The position numbers were made by a program, and so were the translations under genes. From positions 1-8,179 of the forward strand of contig JAENJC010000058.1 in assembly GCA_016844545.1 (NCBI GenBank): 8,179 nt of DNA, read 5' to 3'. The notes under the pieces are model-generated. The model was given only the letters and a program-made list of their open reading frames with translations, made no database searches and was not told the DNA's origin. Position 1 is the stretch's first letter, and the number at the start of each line of letters is the position of its first letter. This document shows, piece after piece, positions 1-6,136 of the stretch. The DNA comes from Deltaproteobacteria bacterium. Lineage in GTDB: Bacteria; Desulfobacterota; JAENJC01.

Positions 1-851
1 TTGAACGAACAAGACTTTTATACGTTGCAGTTACAAGGGCAAGGAAGAGGCTCTATCTGTTTGGAGAGGTCAAGGAAACGAAGGAAGGGGAGATATCTGC
101 TTCATCGAGATCGCTCCTCTCATCCATCCAGCACATCCTGAGACCTGAAATGCTGATTGAAGGCTCAGGCGCAAAGACTCAGCCGGAGCAGACAGGCAAG
201 GCGGGGTTTCAGCTCATGAGGCTTCCGTCTTCTATGCCCTTTCCTGAGCCTGCCAGGCCTGTTCAGGTTGACGCCACAGGGGCTGACACTCCCTCCATAT
301 CCGCTGAACCCGAATTTAACTGGGCAGGAGAGGCGATAAAGTATCTGGGAACGGTGGTTCATAGATATCTTTGCAGGATAGCCAGGGAAGGTCTTGCAGA
401 GTGGAATGCAGGGAAAATAAACAGTGAAAGAGGGCGCATGACAGCCATGCTGCGCCAGCTAGGATTGAATAAGGTTGATGCCCTTAGGAATAGCGATAAA
501 GGGGTTGAGATCATAGACAGGATGCTGAAGGATGGGAGGGGAGGGTGGATACTGGGGAATCATACCGAAGGCTCTTCCGAGCTGGCAATAACCGGCGTGG
601 TTGACGGGAAGGCCATCCATGCAGTAATAGACAGGGCCTTCGTTGATAATAATATCCGCTGGATTATAGACTACAAGACATCTACCCACGAGGGCGGGAA
701 CCTTGAGGCCTTTCTTGAAGAGGAGAGGGGGAGGTACAGGAAACAGCTTGCTACTTATGCAGAACTGCTTAAGGCCGGTGGAGAGAAGAGGGAGATCAGG
801 AAAGGGCTTTACTACCCGGCTTTGTCGGCATGGGTGGAGGTTGCTGACTGA
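1..851 (+). CDS. UvrD/AddA-type helicase-nuclease, C-terminal part (5' end outside window)
   Basis: The reading frame is already open at the left edge; the first whole codon is at position 3. It begins with helicase motif VI of the UvrD/RecB superfamily 1 (LLYVAVTRAR, nt 15-44), which contacts ATP through its arginine. The C-terminal part is a RecB/AddA-like PD-(D/E)XK nuclease domain. Its residues are visible in order: the His of GTVVHR (nt 360-362), the Asp of VIDR (630-632), the Asp and Lys of IDYKT (669-671 and 675-677), and the Q...TY motif (744-758). All catalytic positions appear intact. Such proteins unwind and trim double-strand DNA ends for recombination repair, usually with an AddB-like partner, which would lie outside the window. 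The lack of the N-terminal motifs prevents a firm choice between AddA and another UvrD-nuclease fusion. The stop is TGA at 849-851, followed by a second, degenerate copy of the gene end. Confidence 0.9.
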   Translation, partial: ERTRLLYVAVTRARKRLYLFGEVKETKEGEISASSRSLLSSIQHILRPEMLIEGSGAKTQPEQTGKAGFQLMRLPSSMPFPEPARPVQVDATGADTPSISAEPEFNWAGEAIKYLGTVVHRYLCRIAREGLAEWNAGKINSERGRMTAMLRQLGLNKVDALRNSDKGVEIIDRMLKDGRGGWILGNHTEGSSELAITGVVDGKAIHAVIDRAFVDNNIRWIIDYKTSTHEGGNLEAFLEEERGRYRKQLATYAELLKAGGEKREIRKGLYYPALSAWVEVAD

Positions 852-890
852 GTAATAGTCTGCGTGGGTGGAGCTTGCAGACTAAATAAA
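828..890 (+). repeat. imperfect direct repeat duplicating the nuclease gene's last codons
   Basis: The last seven codons and stop of the helicase-nuclease gene (828-851, encoding AWVEVAD-stop) recur at 862-885 as codons for AWVELAD-stop. About 23 of 28 bases match when the tail is included. Most differences are at third positions or conservative (GCA/GCG, GTT/CTT, GCT/GCA, TGA/TAA). The copies are offset by 34 bp, so the second is out of frame with the first and is not translated as an extension. The pattern is seen directly; its origin (duplication, or a remnant of a diverged gene end left by recombination) is inference. Confidence 0.75.
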
Positions 891-905
891 TTGTCTGAGC
901 TTTTT
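871..905 (+). terminator. possible intrinsic terminator after the helicase-nuclease gene
   Basis: AGCT (872-875) and CAGAC (878-882) can pair with GTCTG (893-897) and AGCT (898-901), with a two-base bulge and a ten-base AT-rich loop. A TTTT run follows at 902-905. The stem is modest. A competing perfect 8-bp hairpin, TAGTCTGC (856-863) with GCAGACTA (877-884), uses the same GCAGAC segment, so only one can form at a time. Confidence 0.4.
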
Positions 906-906
906 A

Positions 907-935
907 TTGACCTTTAAGGATGTTTATGTAAAAAT
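907..935 (+). promoter_or_regulatory. candidate sigma70-type promoter for dapF
   Basis: TTGACC (907-912, five of six matches to the -35 consensus) is followed after 16-17 bases by TAAAAA or AAAAAT (929-935), a weak -10. Transcription would start near 941, giving a leader of about 25 bases before the dapF start at 965. Its position just after the possible terminator suggests dapF begins a new transcription unit. Confidence 0.4.
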
Positions 936-954
936 TACAATCCTAAAAGCCGTT

Positions 955-959
955 GGAGG
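955..959 (+). promoter_or_regulatory. Shine-Dalgarno that fixes the dapF start
   Basis: GGAGG at 955-959 lies five bases before ATG 965. It overlaps the alternative TTG start at 953 and sits too close to ATG 962, so 965 is the preferred start. Confidence 0.7.
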
Positions 960-964
960 AGATG

Positions 965-1786
965 ATGAAGATAGATTTTTTTAAGATGAGCGGGGCTGGA
1001 AATGACTTCATAGTTATAGATAATCGCCTTGGGATTATTGACCATGACAACTGTACCGACTTCGTGGAGAAGGTCTGCAGGCGAGGTATATCAGTCGGGG
1101 CCGATGGTGTCATATTGATTACAAACTCCGATAAGGCCGACTTCAAGTGGCACTTCTTTAATGCGGACGGGAGCGAGGCGGAGATGTGCGGAAATGGAGC
1201 CAGATGCGCCGCCAGATTCGCCTATCTTAAAGGGATTGCCGGAGAGAAGCTTTCACTTGAGACCCTGGCAGGGATTATCCATGCTGAGGTACTTGGACAT
1301 AGGGTAAGGCTTGAGATGTCAAAGCCACACGGTCTGGAGCTTGACATAAAACTTCCGGTCGAGGGAAAGGAGTACACTGTCAACTTCGTTAATACCGGTG
1401 TCCCTCATGTGATAAAATTTGTCCAGGAGCTTGAGAACTATGATGCCCAGAAGATGGGAAAGGCAATACGCATGCATCCGCATTTTCAACCTGCTGGAGC
1501 GAACGTCAACTTTATCGTAGTGCATGACAGGTCTAATATATATATCAGGACGTATGAAAGGGGTGTGGAGGACGAGACCCTGGCCTGCGGGACCGGTGCT
1601 GTTGCGGCTGCTCTTATATCTTCGTCAAGCGGGCAGGTAGATTCTCCCGTAAATGTCAAAACTAAGGGAGGAAGCATCCTTACGATTCATTTTGAAAAGG
1701 ACGGGAGCGATTTTAAAAAGGTCTTCCTTGAGGGAGAGGCCCGCGTGGTATATGAGGGGCAGCTTTGGGCAGAGGGTTGGAGGTAA
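965..1786 (+). CDS. dapF: diaminopimelate epimerase DapF
   Basis: This enzyme interconverts LL- and meso-diaminopimelate in the cytoplasm, the last step before lysine decarboxylation and the source of meso-DAP for peptidoglycan. From ATG 965 the protein has 273 residues, normal for the family. It opens with the substrate-loop motif MSGAGNDF. The two catalytic cysteines of the cofactor-independent mechanism are both present: Cys75 in MCGNGARC and Cys208 in LACGTGAVAA. The ANVNF and RTYERGVEDET motifs, which bind substrate, are also intact. An in-frame TTG at 953 is a possible but poorer start because it overlaps the Shine-Dalgarno. The gene is followed in the same direction by dapA and dapB, so a lysine-pathway cluster is clear. 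The 178-bp gap to dapA is unusually long for this cluster and contains a likely gene relic. Confidence 0.97.
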   Translation: MKIDFFKMSGAGNDFIVIDNRLGIIDHDNCTDFVEKVCRRGISVGADGVILITNSDKADFKWHFFNADGSEAEMCGNGARCAARFAYLKGIAGEKLSLETLAGIIHAEVLGHRVRLEMSKPHGLELDIKLPVEGKEYTVNFVNTGVPHVIKFVQELENYDAQKMGKAIRMHPHFQPAGANVNFIVVHDRSNIYIRTYERGVEDETLACGTGAVAAALISSSSGQVDSPVNVKTKGGSILTIHFEKDGSDFKKVFLEGEARVVYEGQLWAEGWR

Positions 1787-1950
1787 TTTCAGACAAGTGG
1801 TTCCAAACCTTTATAATGCGTACTGTTGGCATGGAGCTTCAACCGGAACTATTCACCGTTTTGGTGAATATCCTATGTCAACAAATTCCTGCTAAGGTAA
1901 CGCTATAAAGCTTTTTACACCACTTGACTGAAATATTTGGGTTGTTATAA
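1786..1950 (+). pseudogene. relic of an HhH-GPD (AlkA-like) DNA glycosylase N-terminal region
   Basis: The frame running through the dapF-dapA gap encodes 40 codons to an in-frame TAA at 1906-1908, then 13 more codons to TAA at 1948-1950. The translation carries a pattern I recognise from AlkA-like DNA-3-methyladenine glycosylases: a VG, then PELFTVLVNILCQQIPAK, resembling the family block 'DLF..LV.SI..QQIS.KA', and after the stop LTEIFG, like the following 'RL...FG'. Compared with that block, one residue before ILCQQ seems missing and Ser is replaced by Pro. The helix-hairpin-helix and catalytic Asp region is wholly absent. The frame begins at ATT 1786, overlapping the dapF stop as TAATT. 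This could derive from a coupled TAATG junction, but that is inference. The family resemblance is from memory of the motif and needs a search. Confidence 0.55.
1790..1817 (+). promoter_or_regulatory. weak candidate promoter upstream of dapA
   Basis: A perfect -10 hexamer TATAAT (1812-1817) lies 16 bases after CAGACA (1790-1795), which matches only four of six -35 positions. Transcription from here would give a leader of about 140 bases before dapA. It lies inside the suspected gene relic, so the match may be chance; dapA may simply be read through from dapF. Confidence 0.22.
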
Positions 1951-1964
1951 AGAGGAGGGGATGG

Positions 1965-2840
1965 ATGTTCAGGGGTTCTATTGTTGCGATTGTCACACCT
2001 TTTAAGGACGGGAAGATAGATGAGAAGGCATTCCGTGATCTTATTGAATTTCAGATAAATAACGGTACTGACGGTATAGTCCCCTGCGGGACAACCGGGG
2101 AGTCTGCAACCCTGAGCCATGAGGAACATGAGAAGATCATAGGGCTCACAATAGAGGCCGTTAACGGCAGGGTCCCTGTCATTGCAGGCACAGGCTCAAA
2201 CAACACAGCTGAGGCCGCAAGGCTTACAAAACACGCCAAAAAGGCAGGGGCTAATGCGGCGTTACTGATAACGCCTTACTACAACAAGCCCACTCAGGAA
2301 GGGCTTTATCAGCACTACAGAAAGGTCGCCGAAGAGGTGGACATACCTATAATTCTCTACAACGTCCCTGGAAGGACTGGGGTGAACATGCTCCCTGAGA
2401 CTGTCGCCAGGCTTGCAGAGATAAAGAACATTGTCGGGATAAAGGAGGCTACAGGCGACCTGAAGCAGATAAGCGATGTGATAAGCATTTGCCCAAAGGA
2501 TTTTCTGCTGCTGTCCGGCGATGACTTCACTGTATATCCGACTTTGGCGATAGGTGGACATGGTGTTATATCGGTTGTTGCCAATGTGGCCCCAAAGGAT
2601 ATGGCGGACCTTTGTGACGCCTATTTTGCAGGGGACATGAAGAAGGCCAATGAGCTGCACTACAGGCTTCTTCCTCTAAATGGAGCGATGTTCTATGAGA
2701 CAAACCCGATCCCTGTAAAGACCGCACTGTCACTGATGGGGAAGGTCTCCGGTGAGATGAGGCTCCCGCTATGCTCTATGTCGGAAGGGAATCTTAATAA
2801 GCTCAAAAAGGTCATGAAGGATTATGGGCTGATTCCGTAG
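1965..2840 (+). CDS. dapA: 4-hydroxy-tetrahydrodipicolinate synthase DapA
   Basis: DapA condenses pyruvate with aspartate-4-semialdehyde, the committed step of the diaminopimelate/lysine branch, in the cytoplasm. The 291-residue product has normal length for this TIM-barrel aldolase. The Schiff-base lysine is Lys160 (GIKEATGD). The catalytic Tyr132 and the substrate-binding Arg137 lie in YNVPGRTG. Thr43 and Thr44 are in CGTTGE, and Tyr106 is in TPYYNKP. These match the E. coli enzyme shifted by one residue, so it should be active. ATG 1965 is preceded by GAGGAGG (1952-1958) at a six-base spacing. The stop TAG (2838-2840) lies inside a palindromic repeat that fills most of the 64-bp gap to dapB. 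Feedback control by lysine is known for some DapA proteins, but I cannot judge it here. No lysine riboswitch is apparent upstream. Confidence 0.98.
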   Translation: MFRGSIVAIVTPFKDGKIDEKAFRDLIEFQINNGTDGIVPCGTTGESATLSHEEHEKIIGLTIEAVNGRVPVIAGTGSNNTAEAARLTKHAKKAGANAALLITPYYNKPTQEGLYQHYRKVAEEVDIPIILYNVPGRTGVNMLPETVARLAEIKNIVGIKEATGDLKQISDVISICPKDFLLLSGDDFTVYPTLAIGGHGVISVVANVAPKDMADLCDAYFAGDMKKANELHYRLLPLNGAMFYETNPIPVKTALSLMGKVSGEMRLPLCSMSEGNLNKLKKVMKDYGLIP

Positions 2841-2890
2841 GGGCAATCCGGCGGGTTGCCCATTTGGGCTAGATAGCGCCTCGCCCCTAC
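2837..2890. repeat. GTAGGGGC-type palindromic repeat, copy 1, overlapping the dapA stop
   Basis: The element is bounded by GTAGGGGC (2837-2844) and its exact inverse GCCCCTAC (2883-2890). Inside, GGGCAATCC (2841-2849) pairs with GGGTTGCCC (2853-2861) around a three-base loop, with one G-T wobble. The dapA TAG stop is bases 2-4 of the left arm. The same eight-base arms enclose a different core after dapB. I recall similar elements as dispersed intergenic repeats in several environmental phyla, which I cannot verify here. Confidence 0.75.
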
Positions 2891-2904
2891 ATTATGGAGG
2901 TTGT

Positions 2905-3708
2905 ATGATAAAGGCGATAGTTACCGGTGCTGCCGGAAGGATGGGTAGCAGGATAATCAGTAGCATACGGGAGACTGAAGGTATAGAATTATTTGGAGCG
3001 CTGGAAAGGGCCGGGAACCTTGCCATAGGTAAAGATGCAGGTATCTTTTCAGGCGGAGGGGCGTCAGGGGTTTCCATAACCGCAAGCCTTGAGAAGATTA
3101 TCGGCCAGGGAGATGTTGTCATAGACTTTACTGCTGCTGAGGCGTCCCTCGAAAATCTAAAGATTGCTTCAAAGGCAGGAAAGGCCATAATTATCGGCTC
3201 CACCGGATTTACTTCTGCTCAGATAGAAGAGGTAAAAAAGCACTGCAAGGAGACCCCCTGCATCATGTCAGCAAATATGAGCGTGGGTATAAATGTCATG
3301 CTCAAGGTCCTTCACGATACTGCCAGGATCCTGGGTGAAGATTATGACGTGGAGATCATTGAGGCACACCACAGGCTCAAGAAGGATGCTCCCAGCGGAA
3401 CAGCCCTTATGATTGCCGGATGTCTGGCAGATGCCCTTGGGAGAGACCTGGGCGAGGTTGGCGTTTATGCTAGACATGGCATCATCGGGGAGCGCAGCAA
3501 AAAGGAGATAGGTATCCAGACCATTCGGGGCGGCGACATAGTCGGCGACCATACCGTTATGTTTGCAGGAACCGGTGAGAGGCTTGAGTTTACACACAGG
3601 GCACATACAAGGGACAACTTTGCAAAAGGGGCAGTCAGGGCAGCGATCTGGGTAGCCGGGAAAAAGCCGGGGCTATATGATATGCAGGATGTGCTTGGGC
3701 TGAGGTAG
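2905..3708 (+). CDS. dapB: 4-hydroxy-tetrahydrodipicolinate reductase DapB
   Basis: DapB reduces the DapA product with NAD(P)H to tetrahydrodipicolinate, the second step of the lysine branch. The 267-residue protein starts with the dinucleotide-binding loop GAAGRMG (residues 8-14). It continues through VIDFTAAEA (about 72-80) and GSTGFT (99-103) and carries the family signature EAHHRLKKDAPSGTA (153-167). The catalytic base is His155 and the proton-relay lysine is Lys159, equivalent to E. coli His159 and Lys163. ATG 2905 has GGAGG at 2896-2900, four bases away. The stop TAG (3706-3708) again lies inside a copy of the GTAGGGGC palindrome. The next gene is on the opposite strand, so the cluster ends here. 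The usual companion aminotransferase gene (dapL) or succinylase-pathway genes are not present downstream. Confidence 0.97.
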   Translation: MIKAIVTGAAGRMGSRIISSIRETEGIELFGALERAGNLAIGKDAGIFSGGGASGVSITASLEKIIGQGDVVIDFTAAEASLENLKIASKAGKAIIIGSTGFTSAQIEEVKKHCKETPCIMSANMSVGINVMLKVLHDTARILGEDYDVEIIEAHHRLKKDAPSGTALMIAGCLADALGRDLGEVGVYARHGIIGERSKKEIGIQTIRGGDIVGDHTVMFAGTGERLEFTHRAHTRDNFAKGAVRAAIWVAGKKPGLYDMQDVLGLR

Positions 3709-3732
3709 GGGCTATTCGCGAATCGCCCCTAC
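3705..3732. repeat. GTAGGGGC-type palindrome, copy 2, between convergent dapB and methyltransferase genes
   Basis: GTAGGGGC (3705-3712) and GCCCCTAC (3725-3732) flank the perfect ten-base palindrome ATTCGCGAAT (3714-3723). The whole 28-bp element is symmetric except for one T-C pair (3713/3724). It contains the dapB stop and ends three bases before the stop of the minus-strand gene (3736-3738). It could fold into a stable hairpin in transcripts from both sides. No strong T-run follows on either strand, so termination by it is plausible but unproven. Confidence 0.75.
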
Positions 3733-3735
3733 AAA

Positions 3736-4887
3736 TTATAGGTATTTTGCCATATCCTTGAAACTAAACCCTCTTAATCTCGGTCTCTCCATCCCTTTCT
3801 GCTGAATCAATAGCTTGAATGTACTACCCATCCCTCCTGGAATAAGAAGCTTCTTCAGGGTTATATTGTTTTTAAAGGCGCCTATGTTTTCGGCATTGAT
3901 GGCTTCCAATTGCTGAAACTCTTCTTCTATCCCGCATCCCATGAGGAAATATGACTGGTCTGTGAAACCTGCGACCTCAAGACCCGCGCCCTTACCGGCC
4001 TCAGCCAATGATGTAAAGTCAATGTGTGTGGTTATGTCCTGTTCCCCAATGTTTATATAAGGGTCATCGGAGGCCTGATGTCTGAAATAGCACATCAGTG
4101 TCCCTCTGTTCCTTTCAGCGGAGTAAAGCTCATTTCGCGGGTATCCGTAGTCTATGGTGATGACAAAACCTTTTTGCAGGCTGTTCCCGACTCCCTTTAT
4201 CCAGTCAATGGCTTTAAGATTAACCTCTGTGGTATATCCATCATCAAAACTGCCTTCCAATCCAGTCAGGAAATCTACGAGTCTCTGGTCTGAGAGGCTG
4301 TCTTCTTTTTCAGTCAGGATACCATTCTCAACAGTGACGTATATCTCATTCCATAGACCATTGGAATATCTGACCTTGTGGACAGGGAAGGCGTCGATGA
4401 GCTCATTGGACAGGACTATTCCGATATTGCCTGAAAGGCCCTCTTTTATCTCAGGCACCCATGAGACCTTGTCCAGCAGGCCTAACTCTTCTATATGCCT
4501 TTTTTGTCTCTCAATAAACTCAGGGCTTTTTTCGACTATGAAGTACCTTATTTCTTTAAAGAGGGTAGGGGATTTTTCTCTTGCTGAAAGAAGGATATCC
4601 GCACATAAGACTCCTTTACCTGCACCGACTTCAACCAGAAAAAGTGGAGATATTTTTAGGATATTCCACATCTCCTCAATCTGCCTCATTATACTGGCGC
4701 CGAAAGCCCTGTGGACATCGGTGCTGGTGTAATAATCACCATCTTTACCTATCCTCGCCTTATTTGAGGTGTAATAGCCATATTCGGGATGATACAAGGC
4801 TGTATCCATGAACTCTTCAAAGGTGATCCGGCCCTTTTCTTCAATCCGATCTTTAAGTTCTGAGGTGATAGATGGTTCTGTTAACAT
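3736..4887 (-). CDS. SAM-dependent methyltransferase, MidA/NDUFAF7 family
   Basis: The product belongs to the MidA family (DUF185, COG1565). Its mitochondrial member NDUFAF7 methylates an arginine of a complex I subunit; bacterial substrates are largely unknown. Numbering from ATG 4887 (383 residues), it has the N-terminal motif YHPEYGYYTS and GDYYTS (50-55). SAM-binding motif I is VEVGAGKG (about 85-92). SNELIDAFPV lies near 160-169, IDYGYP near 245-250, and the HQASDDPYINIGEQDIT block (from 270) is the family hallmark. An upstream in-frame ATG at 4905 would add six residues but has no Shine-Dalgarno; 4887 has AAAGGG seven bases upstream, so I prefer it. The gene converges on dapB with only 27 bp between stops and diverges from ubiU. 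No convincing -35/-10 pair was found for it, only AT-rich TATTAT motifs. Confidence 0.93.
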   Translation of the reverse strand: MLTEPSITSELKDRIEEKGRITFEEFMDTALYHPEYGYYTSNKARIGKDGDYYTSTDVHRAFGASIMRQIEEMWNILKISPLFLVEVGAGKGVLCADILLSAREKSPTLFKEIRYFIVEKSPEFIERQKRHIEELGLLDKVSWVPEIKEGLSGNIGIVLSNELIDAFPVHKVRYSNGLWNEIYVTVENGILTEKEDSLSDQRLVDFLTGLEGSFDDGYTTEVNLKAIDWIKGVGNSLQKGFVITIDYGYPRNELYSAERNRGTLMCYFRHQASDDPYINIGEQDITTHIDFTSLAEAGKGAGLEVAGFTDQSYFLMGCGIEEEFQQLEAINAENIGAFKNNITLKKLLIPGGMGSTFKLLIQQKGMERPRLRGFSFKDMAKYL

Positions 4888-4891
4888 TCTG

Positions 4892-5108
4892 ATACCCTTT
4901 CGCATTCAATATAATACCAATTGTAGTCCGGGTATAATACCAAGAAAGCTTTCGTATTAGGAATAATTATATGTTTGAAAGCAACTTGGTATAAAAAAGA
5001 TACCTTCAATATTTAGCTGTGTCAATCATTTGCTTCAGTCTGACAAGGACAAGTGCAACAACCGAAAGCCCCTTGTAAGGAGCAGGTTTGTTTGCTATAG
5101 TTTATACC
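4892..5108. repeat. cluster of ATACC/GGTAT motifs in a divergent intergenic region
   Basis: Seven ATACC or GGTAT pentamers occur between the methyltransferase and ubiU starts, at 4892, 4914, 4931, 4937, 4988, 5000 and 5104. They include an exact 11-bp direct repeat TATAATACCAA (4910-4920 and 4933-4943), a symmetric GGTATAATACC (4931-4941), and an inverted pair ATACCAAG (4937-4944) / CTTGGTAT (4985-4992). Inside that pair, GCTTTC (4948-4953) also matches GAAAGC (4977-4982), making a long interrupted stem. The repeats are plain; a role as regulator-binding sites is inference. Confidence 0.6.
5073..5101 (+). promoter_or_regulatory. candidate sigma70-type promoter for ubiU
   Basis: TTGTAA (5073-5078) and TATAGT (5096-5101) are separated by 17 bases. 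The -10 is preceded by TG plus one base (5093-5095), the extended -10 form. Transcription would begin near 5108, leaving a short leader with GGAG at 5123-5126 before ATG 5135. Confidence 0.5.
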
Positions 5109-5134
5109 CTATTCCTTCATATGGAGCTCCAGTC

Positions 5135-6133
5135 ATGAAAAAGCTCGAACTATGCTGTCCCGCCGGAAACCTTCCATCCCTCAAGGCAGCCATTGATAAC
5201 GGGGCAGATGTTGCCTATCTCGGATTTCAGAACGCCACAAACGCCAGGAACTTTGAAGGTCTGAATTTTTCCTTGAAGGAGATAGCTGAAGGTGTGGCAT
5301 ATGCCCATGCGAGAGGGAAGAAGGTCTTTGTTGCCATAAATACATTCCCCCAGTTTGATGATGCAAAGGTCTGGTTTCAGGCGGTTGACGATGCCTACAA
5401 TCTGAAGGTTGATGCCGTTATCCTGGCAAATATGGGTGTCCTCAGGTATGCCCGCGACAGATACCCTGATATGAACCTTCACCTCAGCGTCCAGGCAAGC
5501 TGCTCTAATATAGAGAGCATAAACTTCTATAAGGAACATTTTGGGATAAAAAGGGCCGTCCTTCCAAGGGTTATGACCGTTGATGAGATGAAAGTATTAA
5601 GGTCAAAGACGGATGTCGAGCTGGAGGTGTTCGCCCTGGGAGGCCTCTGTATAAATGTGGAAGGGCGCTGCTATCTGTCATCATATGTGACAGGGGTATC
5701 GTGCAACACCGGAGGGGTATGCTCGCCATCCCGTTTTGTTAGGTTTGAGAATAAGGGAGACAAACTGAGGATCACGCTAAACGACATCCTTTTGAATGAA
5801 CTCACCTCTGAAGAGTCATCCCCGTATCCCACATGCTGCAAGGGTCGCTACTATGTGGATGGAAAACCTTTCTATGCCTTTGAAGAACCGGAATCACTGA
5901 ATGTCATGGAACTTATACCTAAGCTTGCAGATGCGGGGATTGACGCCCTGAAGGTCGAGGGGAGGCAGAGGACAAAGTCTTATGTCGCCCTTGTGACGAA
6001 GACCCTCCGGGAGGCCGTTGATAACTATTATCAGAATCCCTCACACTTTGTAATGAGGCCCGAATGGATAAAGCAGTCCAACGCATCCTTTGAGGGGTCT
6101 GCGCCTACCCTCGGTTGTTATTTGGAAAAGTAA
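5135..6133 (+). CDS. ubiU: UbiU-like U32-family [4Fe-4S] protein
   Basis: The 332-residue product resembles E. coli UbiU (YhbU, about 331 residues) along its whole length, from LCCPAGNLPSLKAAI to the C-terminal APTLG. UbiU with UbiV performs oxygen-independent hydroxylations in ubiquinone synthesis. Despite the 'peptidase U32' family name, proteolysis is not established for this group. The four cluster cysteines align as Cys172 and Cys179 (LCINVEGRC), Cys196 (VCSPSRF) and Cys235 (CCKGR), each three residues beyond the E. coli positions as I recall them. Extra cysteines occur at 190 and 234. The frame is open upstream to TTG 5030, but ATG 5135 matches the family N-terminus and has GGAG at 5123-5126, eight bases away. 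No ubiV or ubiT lies next to it, which is unusual for a true UbiU; a related U32 protein acting on another substrate is the alternative. Confidence 0.85.
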   Translation: MKKLELCCPAGNLPSLKAAIDNGADVAYLGFQNATNARNFEGLNFSLKEIAEGVAYAHARGKKVFVAINTFPQFDDAKVWFQAVDDAYNLKVDAVILANMGVLRYARDRYPDMNLHLSVQASCSNIESINFYKEHFGIKRAVLPRVMTVDEMKVLRSKTDVELEVFALGGLCINVEGRCYLSSYVTGVSCNTGGVCSPSRFVRFENKGDKLRITLNDILLNELTSEESSPYPTCCKGRYYVDGKPFYAFEEPESLNVMELIPKLADAGIDALKVEGRQRTKSYVALVTKTLREAVDNYYQNPSHFVMRPEWIKQSNASFEGSAPTLGCYLEK

Positions 6134-6136
6134 GGA

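Noticed and set aside
1850..1870. Perfect 8-bp hairpin TATTCACC/GGTGAATA upstream of dapA as a riboswitch or terminator
   Set aside because: It lies within codons of the suspected glycosylase relic, has no T-run, and the region lacks recognisable lysine-riboswitch or T-box sequences.
1924..1951. TTGACT-N16-TATAAA as a dapA promoter
   Set aside because: Transcription would start near 1958, inside or after the dapA Shine-Dalgarno (1952-1958), leaving almost no leader. The match is good but the geometry is poor.
2262..2660. 132-codon open frame on the minus strand inside dapA
   Set aside because: It is antisense to a fully conserved dapA and shows no family features; similar antisense frames elsewhere in the window were dismissed for the same reason.
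4563..4572. GTAGGGG-like string within the methyltransferase gene as a third repeat copy
   Set aside because: It lacks the matching GCCCCTAC arm and lies in conserved coding sequence, so it is a chance match.
4154..4732. 192-codon open frame on the plus strand opposite the methyltransferase gene
   Set aside because: It is Ser/Pro-rich shadow translation of a clearly conserved minus-strand gene, with no recognisable motif.
5030..5134. Extended N-terminus of the UbiU-like protein from TTG 5030
   Set aside because: The extra 35 residues do not resemble the family, a candidate promoter lies within them, and ATG 5135 has a Shine-Dalgarno and a family-typical start.
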